DNA from: Xanthobacteraceae bacterium
GTDB lineage: Bacteria > Pseudomonadota > Alphaproteobacteria > Rhizobiales > Xanthobacteraceae
Reading direction: 5' to 3'
Assembly (NCBI GenBank): GCA_019745775.1
Contig: JAIESR010000023.1
Coordinates: 1 to 64,000 of the forward strand
DNA length: 64,000 nt
The number at the start of each line of letters is the position of its first letter. Position 1 is the stretch's first letter. The position numbers and the translations under genes were made by a program. This document shows positions 54,801 through 61,318 of the stretch, one piece after another. The notes under the pieces were generated by a model, which worked only from the letters and a program-made list of their open reading frames with translations, was not told the origin of the DNA and did no database searches.

Positions 54801-56164
54801 ACCACCCAGATGCCGTCGTCGACTTTGACGCCACGCGTCAGCACATAATAATCGTCGGGAACGCCGGTAATCGTGACGCTGGCGCCCAGTGTTTCCGAAT
54901 CGTCGGTCAGCACCACCGCGATGCTCAGCGGGATATCGGCGGTGGAAGCCTCGACCGACACCGGCGTCGTCGTGACCGCTGGCGCATCGGCGATGGCATT
55001 GACGGTCACGCCCAGTGTCGTGCTGGTCGAGACCGTCGGGCCGCCGACGCCATCCTGAGACGTGGCGGTGACGGTCAGTGTAAAGTCCGCGTCCGAATTG
55101 TGCGGCGGCGTGATCGTGAGCGCGGACAGAGTCCACCCGTTGATGTCCACGGAGGTGTTGCCGAGCGTCGCCGTGAAGCTGTGGCCGCCATCGCTCAGGG
55201 TTGCGCCAACGGGGATGTCGCTCACCACCAGCGCCGAAAGGTGTTCGGAATTGTCGGTCACCGCCGCTGCGATCGACAGCGCAATCGCTGCGTCCTCGCC
55301 GCCGGTTGCATTGGTCACCTGCAACGTCGGCGCATCTGCCACGGCTGCAACGTTGACCAGCACAGTTGCCGTCGATTGCGCGCCGTGACTGTCCTCGATG
55401 GTGTATTCGAAGCTGGCGGTGCCGGAAAAATTCGTCGTCGGCGTGAACACGACGTTGCCCGCCACCAGCTGCACCGTGCCGTTCTGCGCATTGCCGACCG
55501 ACACCAACGTGAACGGATCGTTGTCGGGATCGCTATCGTTGGCCGTGAGGGTCGAAGTCGCGATCGTGAGTGCGTTGTCCTCGGTCGCGTTGACCGAATC
55601 GCCAACCGCGTTCGGCGCCTGGTTGCCACCGACGACGATCAGCTCCAGCCGCTCGATCGAGACGACGCTAAGGCCCAAGGTCGCGAACGTGAAACTCGCG
55701 CTCCCTTGCGCGAGCAAGGCCTGGAACTGCGCCAGCTCGGCCTGGAAGGCCGGCGAGCTGTTGATCGCCTGGGTGACAATCAGCCGGAGGATGTCGTCGC
55801 CGTTGCCGCCGTCATAAACGTCCGCCGATGCATTGTTCTCCGACGCCGTGTAGATGAGGCGGTCGTTGCCGTTGCCGCCGCTGACGATATCGCTGCCGGC
55901 GCCGCCGTCGAGGCTGTCGTTGCCGTTGCCGCCATTCAGCGTGTCGCCGCCGGTTCCGCCGAGCAGAGTATCCTGGCCGTTCGCCCCATTCAGCGTATCG
56001 TTGCCCTCGCCGCCGACCAGGGTGTCGTCGCCATTGCCGCCGTTGAGGGTGTCGCTGCCACCCTCACCCAGCAAGGTATCATTGCCGTTCCCGCCATTGA
56101 CCACGTCGCCGACGCTCGTTCCGACCAGAACATCAGCGCTATTGGTGCCATCGATGGTCGACAT
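45821..56164 (-). CDS. Giant RTX/cadherin-like surface protein (3447 residues)
   Basis: The start ATG 56164 (MSTIDGTNSADVLVG) follows a G8 ribosome site. Order: RTX nonapeptides such as GGNGNDTLLGEGGSD (about residues 10-110); a tandem-95/cadherin-like segment beginning APNAVGDSVNATED (about 175-274) and two more Ig-like segments to about 500; an EF-hand-like DTDGDGVLDAGE (near 530); an Ala-rich helical stretch (about 570-770); RTX repeats again; 13 related modules of about 165 residues; and a terminal serralysin-type end (GGTDHFVFTATTDGLDQITDF to NNTDLVLI). There is no N-terminal leader, so type I secretion through the C-terminus is expected. No ABC/HlyD/TolC genes are near. Calcium-bound adhesin or S-layer-like role is inferred. 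Confidence 0.88.
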   Translation of the reverse strand: MSTIDGTNSADVLVGTSVGDVVNGGNGNDTLLGEGGSDTLNGGNGDDTLVGGEGNDTLNGANGQDTLLGGTGGDTLNGGNGNDSLDGGAGSDIVSGGNGNDRLIYTASENNASADVYDGGNGDDILRLIVTQAINSSPAFQAELAQFQALLAQGSASFTFATLGLSVVSIERLELIVVGGNQAPNAVGDSVNATEDNALTIATSTLTANDSDPDNDPFTLVSVGNAQNGTVQLVAGNVVFTPTTNFSGTASFEYTIEDSHGAQSTATVLVNVAAVADAPTLQVTNATGGEDAAIALSIAAAVTDNSEHLSALVVSDIPVGATLSDGGHSFTATLGNTSVDINGWTLSALTITPPHNSDADFTLTVTATSQDGVGGPTVSTSTTLGVTVNAIADAPAVTTTPVSVEASTADIPLSIAVVLTDDSETLGASVTITGVPDDYYVLTRGVKVDDGIWVVAMSDLPTLALRPLSATGGPAADFTLQIAATSSEAGSTATAMADLFVSIAPVGGQVTGSVIDGYIAGATVFADTDGDGVLDAGEISATTAFDGSFALVGANPSDPLVMFGGTDVSTGLAFTGTMQAPGGSTVVTPLTTLVAALVAGGATVEDAEDAVAAAFGLDSSIDLQTYDPVPEAAAGDQLAIQVLAAAIQVQSTVNQLSAVDGTDVFGAIADAITAANGAAVDLSQTATVEAIATNAGVDAAAVTAVAEVVAAAAASIQAAGDVTELAQAAQVAQGEATDALAATDFNNPAEVDALTQAYVDNLAAEIAAAVVGDADGAQVGSIGNDILSGGNGNDIIDGQGGNDTLDGGAGNDTVYGGLGVDILIGGPGNDLLDGGDGRDMGVYVGSTGGINVDMAAGTVTGDASVGSDTLVSVETIRGSNFADTYVAVGYAGNTNLFSSPTINNFEGMDGDDLIYGNGSTQASYETASAGITVDLASPTVGVPGSTGIGYGTDPGDLAGVGIDTFFGGVTRVRGSAHADMLYGSSVGDSIIGEAGNDFIDGRGGFDSAIYSPLRNDNATSGVTINLAAGIVTGDSSIGTDTLRSIEGIRGTVFADVFNAAGFGSSSVNAGSNGNSNNFEGMGGDDLITGNGSTSIQYIRSTAGVTVDLALGIATGDASVGTDTITGGVNGVTGSLYGDTLSGTGANESFTGGGGNDFIDGLLGFDSVNYGTDLLITGGIAVNMAAGSVIGDSYLGNDTLRSIETVTGTNFADTYVATGFGLAGALNIGSGGTQNTFQGLGGNDIITGNGNTQITFGGSTGSVTVDLALGTVTGNASVGTDTIVGGVPRVSGSGFNDTILGDNANNNFQGQGGNDLLDGRGGNDQLNGGAGADTFVYTSGADTVQDFNRTQGDRIDLTGVAGVYSLADVLALISTPLNSSPAVITFSPGNTLQLNSVTKASLVVSDFIFSSIGDENPNTMDGTSGDDTIQGLGGNDTLQGYAGDDILDGGADRDRATYVSATGGISVDMAAGVVTGDASVGTDTLISVETIRGSNFADTYVATGYLGNNNLGSSPNINNFEGMGGDDVLVGSGGTQAEYRTAAAAVTVDLASPTPGVPGSTGFARGTDAGDLAGVGTDTFFGGVTRVRGSIFNDTISGDGLGNSFTGGGGDDFLDGRGGSDTAIYEPLTESDVTGGITVNLAAGIVTGDASVGTDTLRSIESVRGTIFDDVFNATGFGASSTNAGSNGNSNSFEGMEGEDQITGNGSTGIQYGLATAGVTVDLDFVTVPGSTGIAFGTDPGDLASIGTDTIFGGVNNVGGSFYNDSLSGGSANESFNGNAGDDFIDGRGGFDGANYGTDPRITAGITVDMAAGTAIGDASLGTDTLRSIESIFATNFADVYVATGFGSAGALNVGSSGTQNTFQGLAGNDTITGNGNTQITFGSATAGVTVDLTLGIATGNASVGTDTILGGVTRVSGSNFADSILGDGANNTLSGQNGSDTLVGGGGNDTLIGGGGDDTYGFTTGDGADFIQGFSAGSGTVDKIQLAGIAGVASFADVMLRATQVGSNTVIDFGGGDSITLQNVALGNLTADNFVFSAQLGTHVGNRNSNTLVGSSLDDVIQGLAANDTLQGLGGNDLIDGALGLDTASFADAAGSLSIDLAAGTATGPGVGSDTLQSIEFVRGGNFADVYVATGFSADVRQAPGRDRFFNEFEGMGGDDSIAGNGYTRVSYANAAAAVTVDLALGIGQGTAAGDIAGVGVDTFTGVNRVRGSNFNDTLLGSDNAQFTSENFHGHGGDDFIDGRGGLDRAVYSVGSPTGPITVDLAAGIVTGDASIGTDTLRSIEAVRGTQFADTFDATGFSTTSLNAGSAGVNAAGIAFNEFEGQGGNDTIVGNGNTRVSYQQANAAVTVDIAAGTGQGTAAGDVAGVGVDSFSGVNAIRGSDFADALFGSDNASGTAEIFEGRTGDDTIDGRGGSDRVIYNLDPDTASGITVDLAAGIVTGDATIGTDTLQSVELVRGTNFADSYTATGFSGASANAGSNGTFNEFEGLGGNDSIVGNGNTRLAFFNATAGVMVDFTAGTVTGDASVGADSFTGVNSVQGSNFDDMYRFTGDNGAISIRGFVAGAGTDDRIVLDQIAGFASFADVQAAATQDGADTLITLSPGNTIRLLGVTATSLSADDFVFPIYGTNNDDVLIGTAGVDVIKALAGNDTLQGLESDDVLDGGLGIDRAVYTDAAGAITVDMTAGTVSGASVGTDILKSVEVVSGTGFADTYVATGYTQVVSPSPGVPPQFNEFEGRGGDDVITGNDFTYVSYLSAADGVTVDIALGTGHGTAAGDLAGVGTDMFTGVGSVRGSNFADVLLGHDNVSGRIQSFDGRAGDDFIDGRGGFDRALYDNDPAVTAGISVVLASGVVTGDAAVGTDTLRSVESVRGTDFDDTFDATGFGGSSTNAGSSGTFNEFEGMDGDDTIIGNGGTRISFSRALAGVTVDVSTVTPGSGTAYSTDLATLGDVAKVGTDTFTGVNSLRGSSFSDTLLGGNTGESFEARGGDDFVDGRGGFDTASYNNDNAVTAGASFDMAAGTVVGNDTVGNDTLRSIESVGGTVFADLYTAVGFGLAGALNVGNNGTFNQFQGYAGDDSVTGNGNTTITFFNALAGVTVDLAYTTDPGSTGIAFGTDAGDLADIGTDTIFGGVNAIAGSNFADVLRGSDQAFGLESFQGRGGDDLIDGRGGNDRVQYNNDAATAAGIDVDLASGILIGDATIGTDTLRSIESVQGTRFADTFDATGFDGTSVNAGSLGAFNQFEGLNGNDTIIGNGSTTLLYTGATAGVTVNFMTGIATGNSSVGTDNFSGVSAVQGSNSGDTLIGDGDAQTLDGRGGGDTITGGGGSDILTGGGGTDHFVFTATTDGLDQITDFSGHGQQGDVIEFDHVAFGNGLAAGGADTGMLDASRFVTNDTGATTADEVFWFSTADSTLYFDADGSGVGTAVAIVKLNNGFTINNTDLVLI
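46250..48166 (-). repeat. Repeat block D of the RTX protein (modules 10-13)
   Basis: Four modules begin at about 48166 (DRAVYTDAAGAITVD), 47675 (DRALYDNDPAVTAG), 47173 (DTASYNNDNAVTAG) and 46650 (DRVQYNNDAATAAG). Each has the order VDxAAG, GTDTLRSIESV, ATGF, FNEFEG, GNG, VTVD and VGTDTFTGV. The block lacks the inter-block spacer at its end and runs directly into the C-terminal RTX. Confidence 0.8.
48167..49917 (-). repeat. Repeat block C of the RTX protein (modules 7-9)
   Basis: Modules begin at about 49917 (DTASFADAAGSLSIDL), 49426 (DRAVYSVGSPTGP) and 48917 (DRVIYNLDPDTASG). The block ends in a spacer with MYRFTGDNGAISIRGF and SLSADDFVFPI. Modules 7 and 10 share GTAAGDxAGVGxDxFTGV, so blocks C and D look like duplicates of one another. 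Confidence 0.8.
49918..51814 (-). repeat. Repeat block B of the RTX protein (modules 4-6)
   Basis: Modules begin at about 51814 (DRATYVSATGGISVD), 51308 (DTAIYEPLTESDVTGG) and 50796 (DGANYGTDPRITAG). The block ends in a spacer with TVDKIQLAGIAGVASFADV. Each module is nearest to the module in the same place in block A. Confidence 0.8.
51815..53660 (-). repeat. Repeat block A of the RTX protein (modules 1-3)
   Basis: Modules begin at about 53660 (DMGVYVGSTGGINVD), 53150 (DSAIYSPLRNDNATSG) and 52676 (DSVNYGTDLLITGG). The block ends in a spacer with DRIDLTGVAGVYSLADV and VVSDFIFSS. Modules 1 and 4 share GVPGSTG and FFGGVTRVRGS; 3 and 6 share GTQNTFQGL and GNGNTQITFG. Confidence 0.8.
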
Positions 56165-56331
56165 GGATTCCCCCCCCCTCAAAGCGGGCGCATCACTACC
56201 GGCGATTGTGGCCGAGCCTTGCCCTATTCGGCTTGTTGGCGGAAATGCCCCACCCTACGAAATTACCGGTCAATTCACGTCCATTACAAGTGGAAAAATA
56301 CCATCATCGCGAGCAGCGACGGGATTCTTCG

Positions 56332-57246
56332 CTACTCCTCCACAATCTCATCCAGCTCCAGCGGCTCCCGCCGGGCGGCGAACCATTCGGCGCGTGCCGC
56401 CGCGCGACGTTGCCCCCGTTCATCCAGCGGGAGCTTCAGCGCAGCGATCAGCGCCATCACCTCCTCGCGCGCGGTCACGTGCGCGAGGCTCGGGCGGGCG
56501 CCGAGGGTCTCCTCGTCGATCGGGTCGATCGCGGTCAGGCCGCGCGGGAAGAACTCTCGGTAGACGAGCCGCTCGGCGAAGCCGTCGATGCAGCGGAAGC
56601 CGAGCCGCGCGCCGAGCTCGGTGAGCCCCGCGCCGATCAGGCGCTTGTTGCGCGAACCCAGCATCGAGAGCCGGTTGCGCACCACGATCCAGTCCATGGT
56701 GCCGCCGTCGACGCCGCGGCGCTGGCGGCGCGCGTCGCGCACCATCTCGGCATAGTGGCTCTCGCCGGTAACCGCGAAGGTCGCGGGATCGACGGTGCCG
56801 AGCACGTCGAAATCGACGAACGAGTCGTTGAGCGGCGTGATCAGCGTATCGGCCATCGAGTGCGCGAGCCGCATCAGATAGGCGTCGGTGCCGGGCGTAT
56901 CGACCACGATGAAGTCGTGCGCGCTCTCGACCGCCGCCACCGCCTCGACCAGGCCGTCGAATTCGATCGCCTCGTTCTCGTCGAGCCGGAGCTTCGCACC
57001 GCGCGCGATGCAGAAATGCACCGGCACCTTGAGCGGCAGGCCGGCGCGCGCCGCCCAGGCGCGGCGATGGTCGATATAATGCGTGAAGCTCTTCTGGCGG
57101 GAGTCGAGGTCGATGGTCGCGACCCGCTGGCCCAGGTTCATGAGCGCGACGGCGACGTGCATCGCCGTGGTCGATTTGCCCGATCCACCCTTCTCGTTGC
57201 CCAACACGACAACGTGCGCGGACAACCGCCCCGCATGCGCCAACAT
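56332..57246 (-). CDS. mipZ: Division-plane positioning ATPase MipZ
   Basis: A ParA/MinD-type ATPase that forms a gradient from the poles and inhibits FtsZ away from midcell. The start is ATG 57246 (MLAHAGRLSAHVVVLGNEKG); the longer frame upstream is unlikely. The deviant Walker A is GNEKGGSGKST with signature Lys19 and Lys24. ATIDLDSRQKSFTHYIDHR follows, then IVVDTPGTD (switch II). 304 residues. It is divergent from panC, as in related genomes. Confidence 0.94.
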   Translation of the reverse strand: MLAHAGRLSAHVVVLGNEKGGSGKSTTAMHVAVALMNLGQRVATIDLDSRQKSFTHYIDHRRAWAARAGLPLKVPVHFCIARGAKLRLDENEAIEFDGLVEAVAAVESAHDFIVVDTPGTDAYLMRLAHSMADTLITPLNDSFVDFDVLGTVDPATFAVTGESHYAEMVRDARRQRRGVDGGTMDWIVVRNRLSMLGSRNKRLIGAGLTELGARLGFRCIDGFAERLVYREFFPRGLTAIDPIDEETLGARPSLAHVTAREEVMALIAALKLPLDERGQRRAAARAEWFAARREPLELDEIVEE

Positions 57247-57395
57247 GACGATACCTCGGGCGCCACTCCTAAACCGGCGTCCCGCCCGGTCAAGCCGGCA
57301 CGCGTCGACGGCTGGCGACATGCTTAAATTAACCACGTGTGTTGCGCAGTCCACTTTGATAATTTGCGCGCGCTTCATGCCGATGTGGAAATGTC

Positions 57396-58250
57396 ATGCC
57401 CAAACGGCCGTCTGTCGTCTCCCATGTTCCCGCGCTGCGCCGCGCCGTGCGCAACCTGCGCCGTGGCGGCGCCACCGTGGCGCTGGTGCCCACCATGGGC
57501 GCCTTGCATGACGGCCATATCTCGCTGGTGCGGCTGGCGAAGCGGCGCGCGCGGCGCGTCATCGTCTCGGTCTTCGTCAATCCCGCGCAGTTCGCCCCAA
57601 ACGAAGACTTCGCGAGCTATCCGCGCAACCTGAAGCAGGATATCGCGATGCTCGCCGACGCCGGCGTCGACCTGGTCTGGGCGCCCGACAGCAAGACGAT
57701 GTACCCGCCGGGCTTTGCCACGCGCATCGCGCCGGAAGGGCCGGCCAAGGCCGGGCTCGAAGATGCGTTCCGGCCGCATTTCTTCGGCGGCGTCGCGACC
57801 GTGGTAGCGAAGCTCCTCACCCAGTGCACGCCTGACGTCGCGATCTTCGGCGAGAAGGACTACCAGCAGCTCAAGGTGATCACGCGGCTCGCGGCCGACC
57901 TCGACCTGCCGGTGAAGATCGTCGGCGCCCCCATCGTGCGGGAAAAGAGCGGCCTCGCGATGTCGTCGCGCAACGCGTATCTGAGCGACACGCAACGCGC
58001 CGCCGCGGCGACGCTCTATCGCGTGCTCAAGGACTGCGCGGGGCGCATCGCCGACAAGGAGCTGATCGCGCGCGTGCTCGACGAAGGCACCGCCGAGATC
58101 GAGCGCGCGGGCTTCACGCTCGACTATCTCGAGGCGCGCCACGCCGACAGCCTGGCCAAGGTCGAGACCATCAAGGACGGCCCGCTGCGGCTGCTCGTCG
58201 CCGCGCGCATCGGCGCGACGCGGCTGATCGACAACGTGGCGGTGCCGTGA
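57396..58250 (+). CDS. panC: Pantothenate synthetase (pantoate-beta-alanine ligase)
   Basis: Joins pantoate and beta-alanine with ATP to make pantothenate, the precursor of coenzyme A. The 284 residues contain [15 protein letters not shown] (HxGH-type motif), [24 protein letters not shown], and [11 protein letters not shown] (KMSKS-like). Length is normal. No panB or panD is present in the window. Confidence 0.95.
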   Translation: MPKRPSVVSHVPALRRAVRNLRRGGATVALVPTMGALHDGHISLVRLAKRRARRVIVSVFVNPAQFAPNEDFASYPRNLKQDIAMLADAGVDLVWAPDSKTMYPPGFATRIAPEGPAKAGLEDAFRPHFFGGVATVVAKLLTQCTPDVAIFGEKDYQQLKVITRLAADLDLPVKIVGAPIVREKSGLAMSSRNAYLSDTQRAAAATLYRVLKDCAGRIADKELIARVLDEGTAEIERAGFTLDYLEARHADSLAKVETIKDGPLRLLVAARIGATRLIDNVAVP

Positions 58251-58772
58251 CCGGGCCGACGTCGACATCATTTTTCCGATGATAACGAAAGCGCCGATTA
58301 AGCTCGGCGCCACCGCGGTTTCCCAGACCGCCGCCACAATTCGCGCTCGGGTTATGACAAGCAAACGTATGATAACGCGCGATAGCGTTTGACTGACGCT
58401 CGTGCGCGCCTATCGTCGTGGTGTCCCGTCCGCCGCGGATGCTTTCGCGAAGCATTGCTTCAGCAGTGCGGGATGTGCGAACGCACCCGTGTCACGTCGA
58501 AACGCACGACAGTGGTAAGAGCCGAAAGAATGAAAGATTCGAACCTAAGCCGATGATTGCTCTCAAGAATATTTCTTACACCCCGATCTTACACCTGACG
58601 CCGGCAGTGAAAGAAGAAGCCGCCGGCCCGCCGCAGTGGCGTGAAACATCATGCTTGTGACTCGCTCTCTCCCGCTCGTCCCCGCGAAAGCGGGGACCCA
58701 GGTTGGCTCAAGACTGGATTCCCGCTTGCGCGGGAATGAGCGGGAAAGACCCGTTTCAGATGGGAGCCGCGT
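58251..58772. other. 522-base intergenic region after panC
   Basis: No credible gene is seen. It holds a hairpin GCGCCGA/TCGGCGC at 58291-58310, a stretch with several near-palindromes (58350-58480), and the REP-like pair at 58678-58736. Confidence 0.6.
58678..58736. repeat. REP-like pair of GC-rich hairpins
   Basis: Two palindromes, GTCCCCGCGAAAGCGGGGAC (58678-58697) and TTCCCGCTTGCGCGGGAA (58719-58736), are separated by 21 bases. The first is of the type CCCGCGAAAGCGGG that is common as a dispersed intergenic repeat in Bradyrhizobiaceae genomes. The element probably has a genomic family. Confidence 0.7.
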
Positions 58773-59255
58773 CTAAGGAACAGCTTCGACCTGGAACAAT
58801 CCATCCATCGCCATTACGGCGTCATAGCGCTCGCGCGGACGGAACGTCTTGTTCATCGGGCCGAGCTTGCCGAGCGCCGCCATCGGGATGGCGTACCTGA
58901 AGCCGGCACCGCCCTTCCGCGGCCGGATGAAGACGACGGCGGCGGTCCCCGGCGGCGCCTTCTCGCTCGCGATCGTGAGCGAGCGCTGCCCGACCGACGC
59001 ATAAGTCGCAATCGCGATGCCGTCGGCGAAGCAGGCGCAGGGCGAGGAATCGCTGTCGTAATACGTCACCGCCAATGTGCGCGGCTGGGCCTTGAGCCGG
59101 TCGACCGCATCGAGGCCGATCTTGATGCCGAGCGGGATGAACGCGCCGAACCCACCGTGGACGCGGGCGCCGAGCGCCACCCATTCGTCAGGCGTCTCGG
59201 CCTTGGTCGGGACCGCGCCGACAGCGAGGACCGCCGCGAGCAGAAGCCTGATCAA
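58773..59255 (-). CDS. Secreted FmdE-like protein
   Basis: A 160-residue protein with a signal peptide (MIRLLLAAVLAVGAVPTKA). The body matches the FmdE-like domain: VHGGFGAFIPLGIKIGLDAV at the place of the usual HGHxCPG motif, then SSPCACFADGIAIATYASVG (Cys73, Cys75, Asp78), and GQRSLTI. The zinc-site Cys of HGHxCP is not conserved (HGGFGAF), so metal binding is doubtful. FmdE domains occur with molybdoenzymes; none is near. It is the last gene of the minus-strand cluster. Confidence 0.6.
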   Translation of the reverse strand: MIRLLLAAVLAVGAVPTKAETPDEWVALGARVHGGFGAFIPLGIKIGLDAVDRLKAQPRTLAVTYYDSDSSPCACFADGIAIATYASVGQRSLTIASEKAPPGTAAVVFIRPRKGGAGFRYAIPMAALGKLGPMNKTFRPRERYDAVMAMDGLFQVEAVP

Positions 59256-59322
59256 CGAAACCTCCAGTATGCTGTTTATGACGATTGATCATATCAACAT
59301 CCGGACCGCTTCGACAACGCGC

Positions 59323-59982
59323 CTATGGCAGCCTGGCGATCTCAATCCGCTCGAAATGCGTGACGCTGTCCGACTTGACCCACAGCCCGGCGCGGCCTTC
59401 GGTCGGGCGCGGCTCGGCGGTCGACGTATCGGTGGTGGCGTGGAGCACCTTGCCGTTCAGGCTCACGGTGTAGCGATGGCCTTCGGAACGCAGCGTTAGC
59501 GTATGCCACTGGCCGCGCGGTGTCTTGACATTCTCGGCCGTCGCGAGCTGCTGCCGCTCCCCATTTCGCACCCGATAGAAGCGCACATTGTTTTCGAGCG
59601 CGTTGGAACGGGCGATGTAGTAGTTCCGCGCGTCGGCGGCACGGACGATCAGCCCGCAGGATTGATCCACTCGGCCGGACACCGGCTTGCAGCGCGTGGT
59701 GATCTCGCCATTGGCGAACACCGTCGGCTGATAGATCGCCACCAGGAACCGGTTGGCCGCAGTATTGGTCGAGAGTTGCGCCAGCACCTTGGCGGCGGCG
59801 GCCGTCTTGTCCACCACGGTTTCCCAGCGGCCGGGGCCGCCCTCGCCGGCGACGCCGAATTCGAAATCCTTCGGCGGCTTTCCCGGCGCGTCGTTTTCGA
59901 AGGTCACCGTCTGCGCGGACACGCTCGTCGCAAGAAGCAACAACGTCATGGCGGCGGCCAGGGCATCGTCAGCTCTTGTCAT
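59323..59982 (-). CDS. Secreted jelly-roll (DUF1080/LamG-like) protein
   Basis: A 219-residue secreted protein (leader to about VSAQT). FENDAPGKPPKDFEFG, RWETVVDK, NRFLVAIYQP, SCGLIVRAADARNYYIARSN, VRFYRVRNG and GQWHTLTLRSEGHRYTVSLN are the pattern of a concanavalin-like jelly roll such as DUF1080 or LamG. Carbohydrate binding is possible but no ligand can be named. It shares the strand with its neighbours on both sides. Confidence 0.7.
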   Translation of the reverse strand: MTRADDALAAAMTLLLLATSVSAQTVTFENDAPGKPPKDFEFGVAGEGGPGRWETVVDKTAAAAKVLAQLSTNTAANRFLVAIYQPTVFANGEITTRCKPVSGRVDQSCGLIVRAADARNYYIARSNALENNVRFYRVRNGERQQLATAENVKTPRGQWHTLTLRSEGHRYTVSLNGKVLHATTDTSTAEPRPTEGRAGLWVKSDSVTHFERIEIARLP

Positions 59983-59994
59983 CTTCGAACCTCC

Positions 59995-60762
59995 CTAATG
60001 CTGCATCCTGCACCACGCGTAGAGCGCGTCGTACACGACCAGGCCGTGCTTGAGCATGTCGTGGTCGTCGGGAAAATTCGCCGACAGCCCGTAGGAGATC
60101 GCGAGCAGGCCCTCGCATTGCGGCGCGAGGTCCGGTCGCGACGTATCGGCGCCGCGCACGATCGTCGCCAGGCGATCGAGTGCCGGGTCTTTGATCGCAA
60201 AAATCTTCACGATCGCATCGAACGAGCAGTGGTCGCCCACATGCCCGAACTGAACGCCCTTGATGTCGTAAGGCGTCGCCTCTTCCTGCTTGGCGACAGC
60301 CGCCACCTGATCGGCCGGAACATAGAGAAAGGCGGCGAGCGGATTGATGAAGCGGCTGATCAGCCAGGGACACGCGATACGGTCGATCTTGGGATGCTCG
60401 CGCGTTACCCACTTGGCCTCGACGGCGCCGAGGTTCTTGCGCGTCGGCAGCCCCTGCTCCCGCCAGCCGGCGATGCCGCCTTCAAGGTACACGGCATCGA
60501 GGCCGGCCTGGCGCAGGCTTGCGGCGACGCCCTGGCTCACCTCATGGCCGTGCACGCAATAGACGACGATCGGCCGGCCGGCGATCAGGTCCCTCGACCA
60601 GCCCGCGACGTTGCCGGGCGAACGTCGGAGCGCGCCGATGATCAGGGCGCCGTCGTCGTTGAAGGCCTGGTCACGGCGCACATCGAGCAGCACCGGCGCC
60701 GAGGCCGTGCCCAGGCGTGCGTAGAGTTCGGATGGAGAAATCGGTTGGTGCTTTCCGTCCAT
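59995..60762 (-). CDS. Rhodanese-ChrB domain protein
   Basis: The 255-residue product starts at ATG 60762 (MDGKHQPISPSELYARL). Residues about 5-107 are a rhodanese with LLDVRRD and a catalytic-loop Cys69 (VYCVHGHEVSQG). Residues about 110-255 are the chromate-resistance ChrB C-terminal domain (VTREHPKIDRIACPWLISRF, GVQFGHVGDHCSFD, HGLVVYDALYAWC). ChrB-type domains go with chromate resistance, though this fusion is also found outside chr operons. No chrA is in the window. Confidence 0.85.
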   Translation of the reverse strand: MDGKHQPISPSELYARLGTASAPVLLDVRRDQAFNDDGALIIGALRRSPGNVAGWSRDLIAGRPIVVYCVHGHEVSQGVAASLRQAGLDAVYLEGGIAGWREQGLPTRKNLGAVEAKWVTREHPKIDRIACPWLISRFINPLAAFLYVPADQVAAVAKQEEATPYDIKGVQFGHVGDHCSFDAIVKIFAIKDPALDRLATIVRGADTSRPDLAPQCEGLLAISYGLSANFPDDHDMLKHGLVVYDALYAWCRMQH

Positions 60763-60864
60763 GCGCAATCGCCTCGACGATTCGAGTGTTGCGCAGAGCT
60801 TGGACGGTGGCCCGTCTGTCGGGGAGTCTGCGTCTATCCCCGCACGCATTGTAACCGGCAATTG

Positions 60865-61308
60865 CTATCTGGCAATCGCGCCCGACGACGACGGTTCCCG
60901 GTCGGTGCCGCGTCGCCACGATTCATGCTCATAGGGCATTTCGCGGCAAACACAGGGCGCAATGAAGCCGATGCGGTAATCGTTTATCGCCTCGTCGGCC
61001 GTCAGCTCGATGCTCACATCGAACTGACCGGCGGTCCAGCGGTACTTCTCGGTGAACTGCACGTCAGGCGCGTACTCCTTGATCCGGATCGCGTCGACTT
61101 CGAACCAGCCGGATTGCGTGGCGCAATAGCTTGCGTCGGCGACGATCGTCGCCCGCCAGGTCCATGGTTGCGGCGGCATCGTCGACGCGCGGAGCTCGCG
61201 AACGTTCTTGATCGTCAACAGCGGCTTGCAGGTGATCGTCGCAAGCGCGGGCACCGCCGGCACAGCGAACAGGCAGGCCAGCAGTACCGTGATTGTTCGA
61301 ACGCGCAT
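60865..61308 (-). CDS. Secreted Cys-containing protein of unknown function
   Basis: The product of about 147 residues starts at ATG 61308, where GGAG stands 6 bases ahead, and opens a leader, MRVRTITVLLACLFAVPAV. It contains Cys in TITCKPLLTIKNVREL, SYCATQSGW and APCVCREMPYEHES. I do not recognise the family. It lies 10 bases after the TauE/SafE gene and 100 before the rhodanese-ChrB gene. Confidence 0.7.
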   Translation of the reverse strand: MRVRTITVLLACLFAVPAVPALATITCKPLLTIKNVRELRASTMPPQPWTWRATIVADASYCATQSGWFEVDAIRIKEYAPDVQFTEKYRWTAGQFDVSIELTADEAINDYRIGFIAPCVCREMPYEHESWRRGTDREPSSSGAIAR

Positions 61309-61318
61309 GGCCATCTCC

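Noticed and set aside
57324-57332. TTAAATTAA between mipZ and panC as a CtrA site
   Set aside because: CtrA sites need TTAA-N7-TTAA; here the two halves are separated by one base or overlap, so it does not fit.
59995-60762. Chromate resistance operon
   Set aside because: Only the ChrB-like domain is present; there is no chrA transporter, so the function was not asserted.
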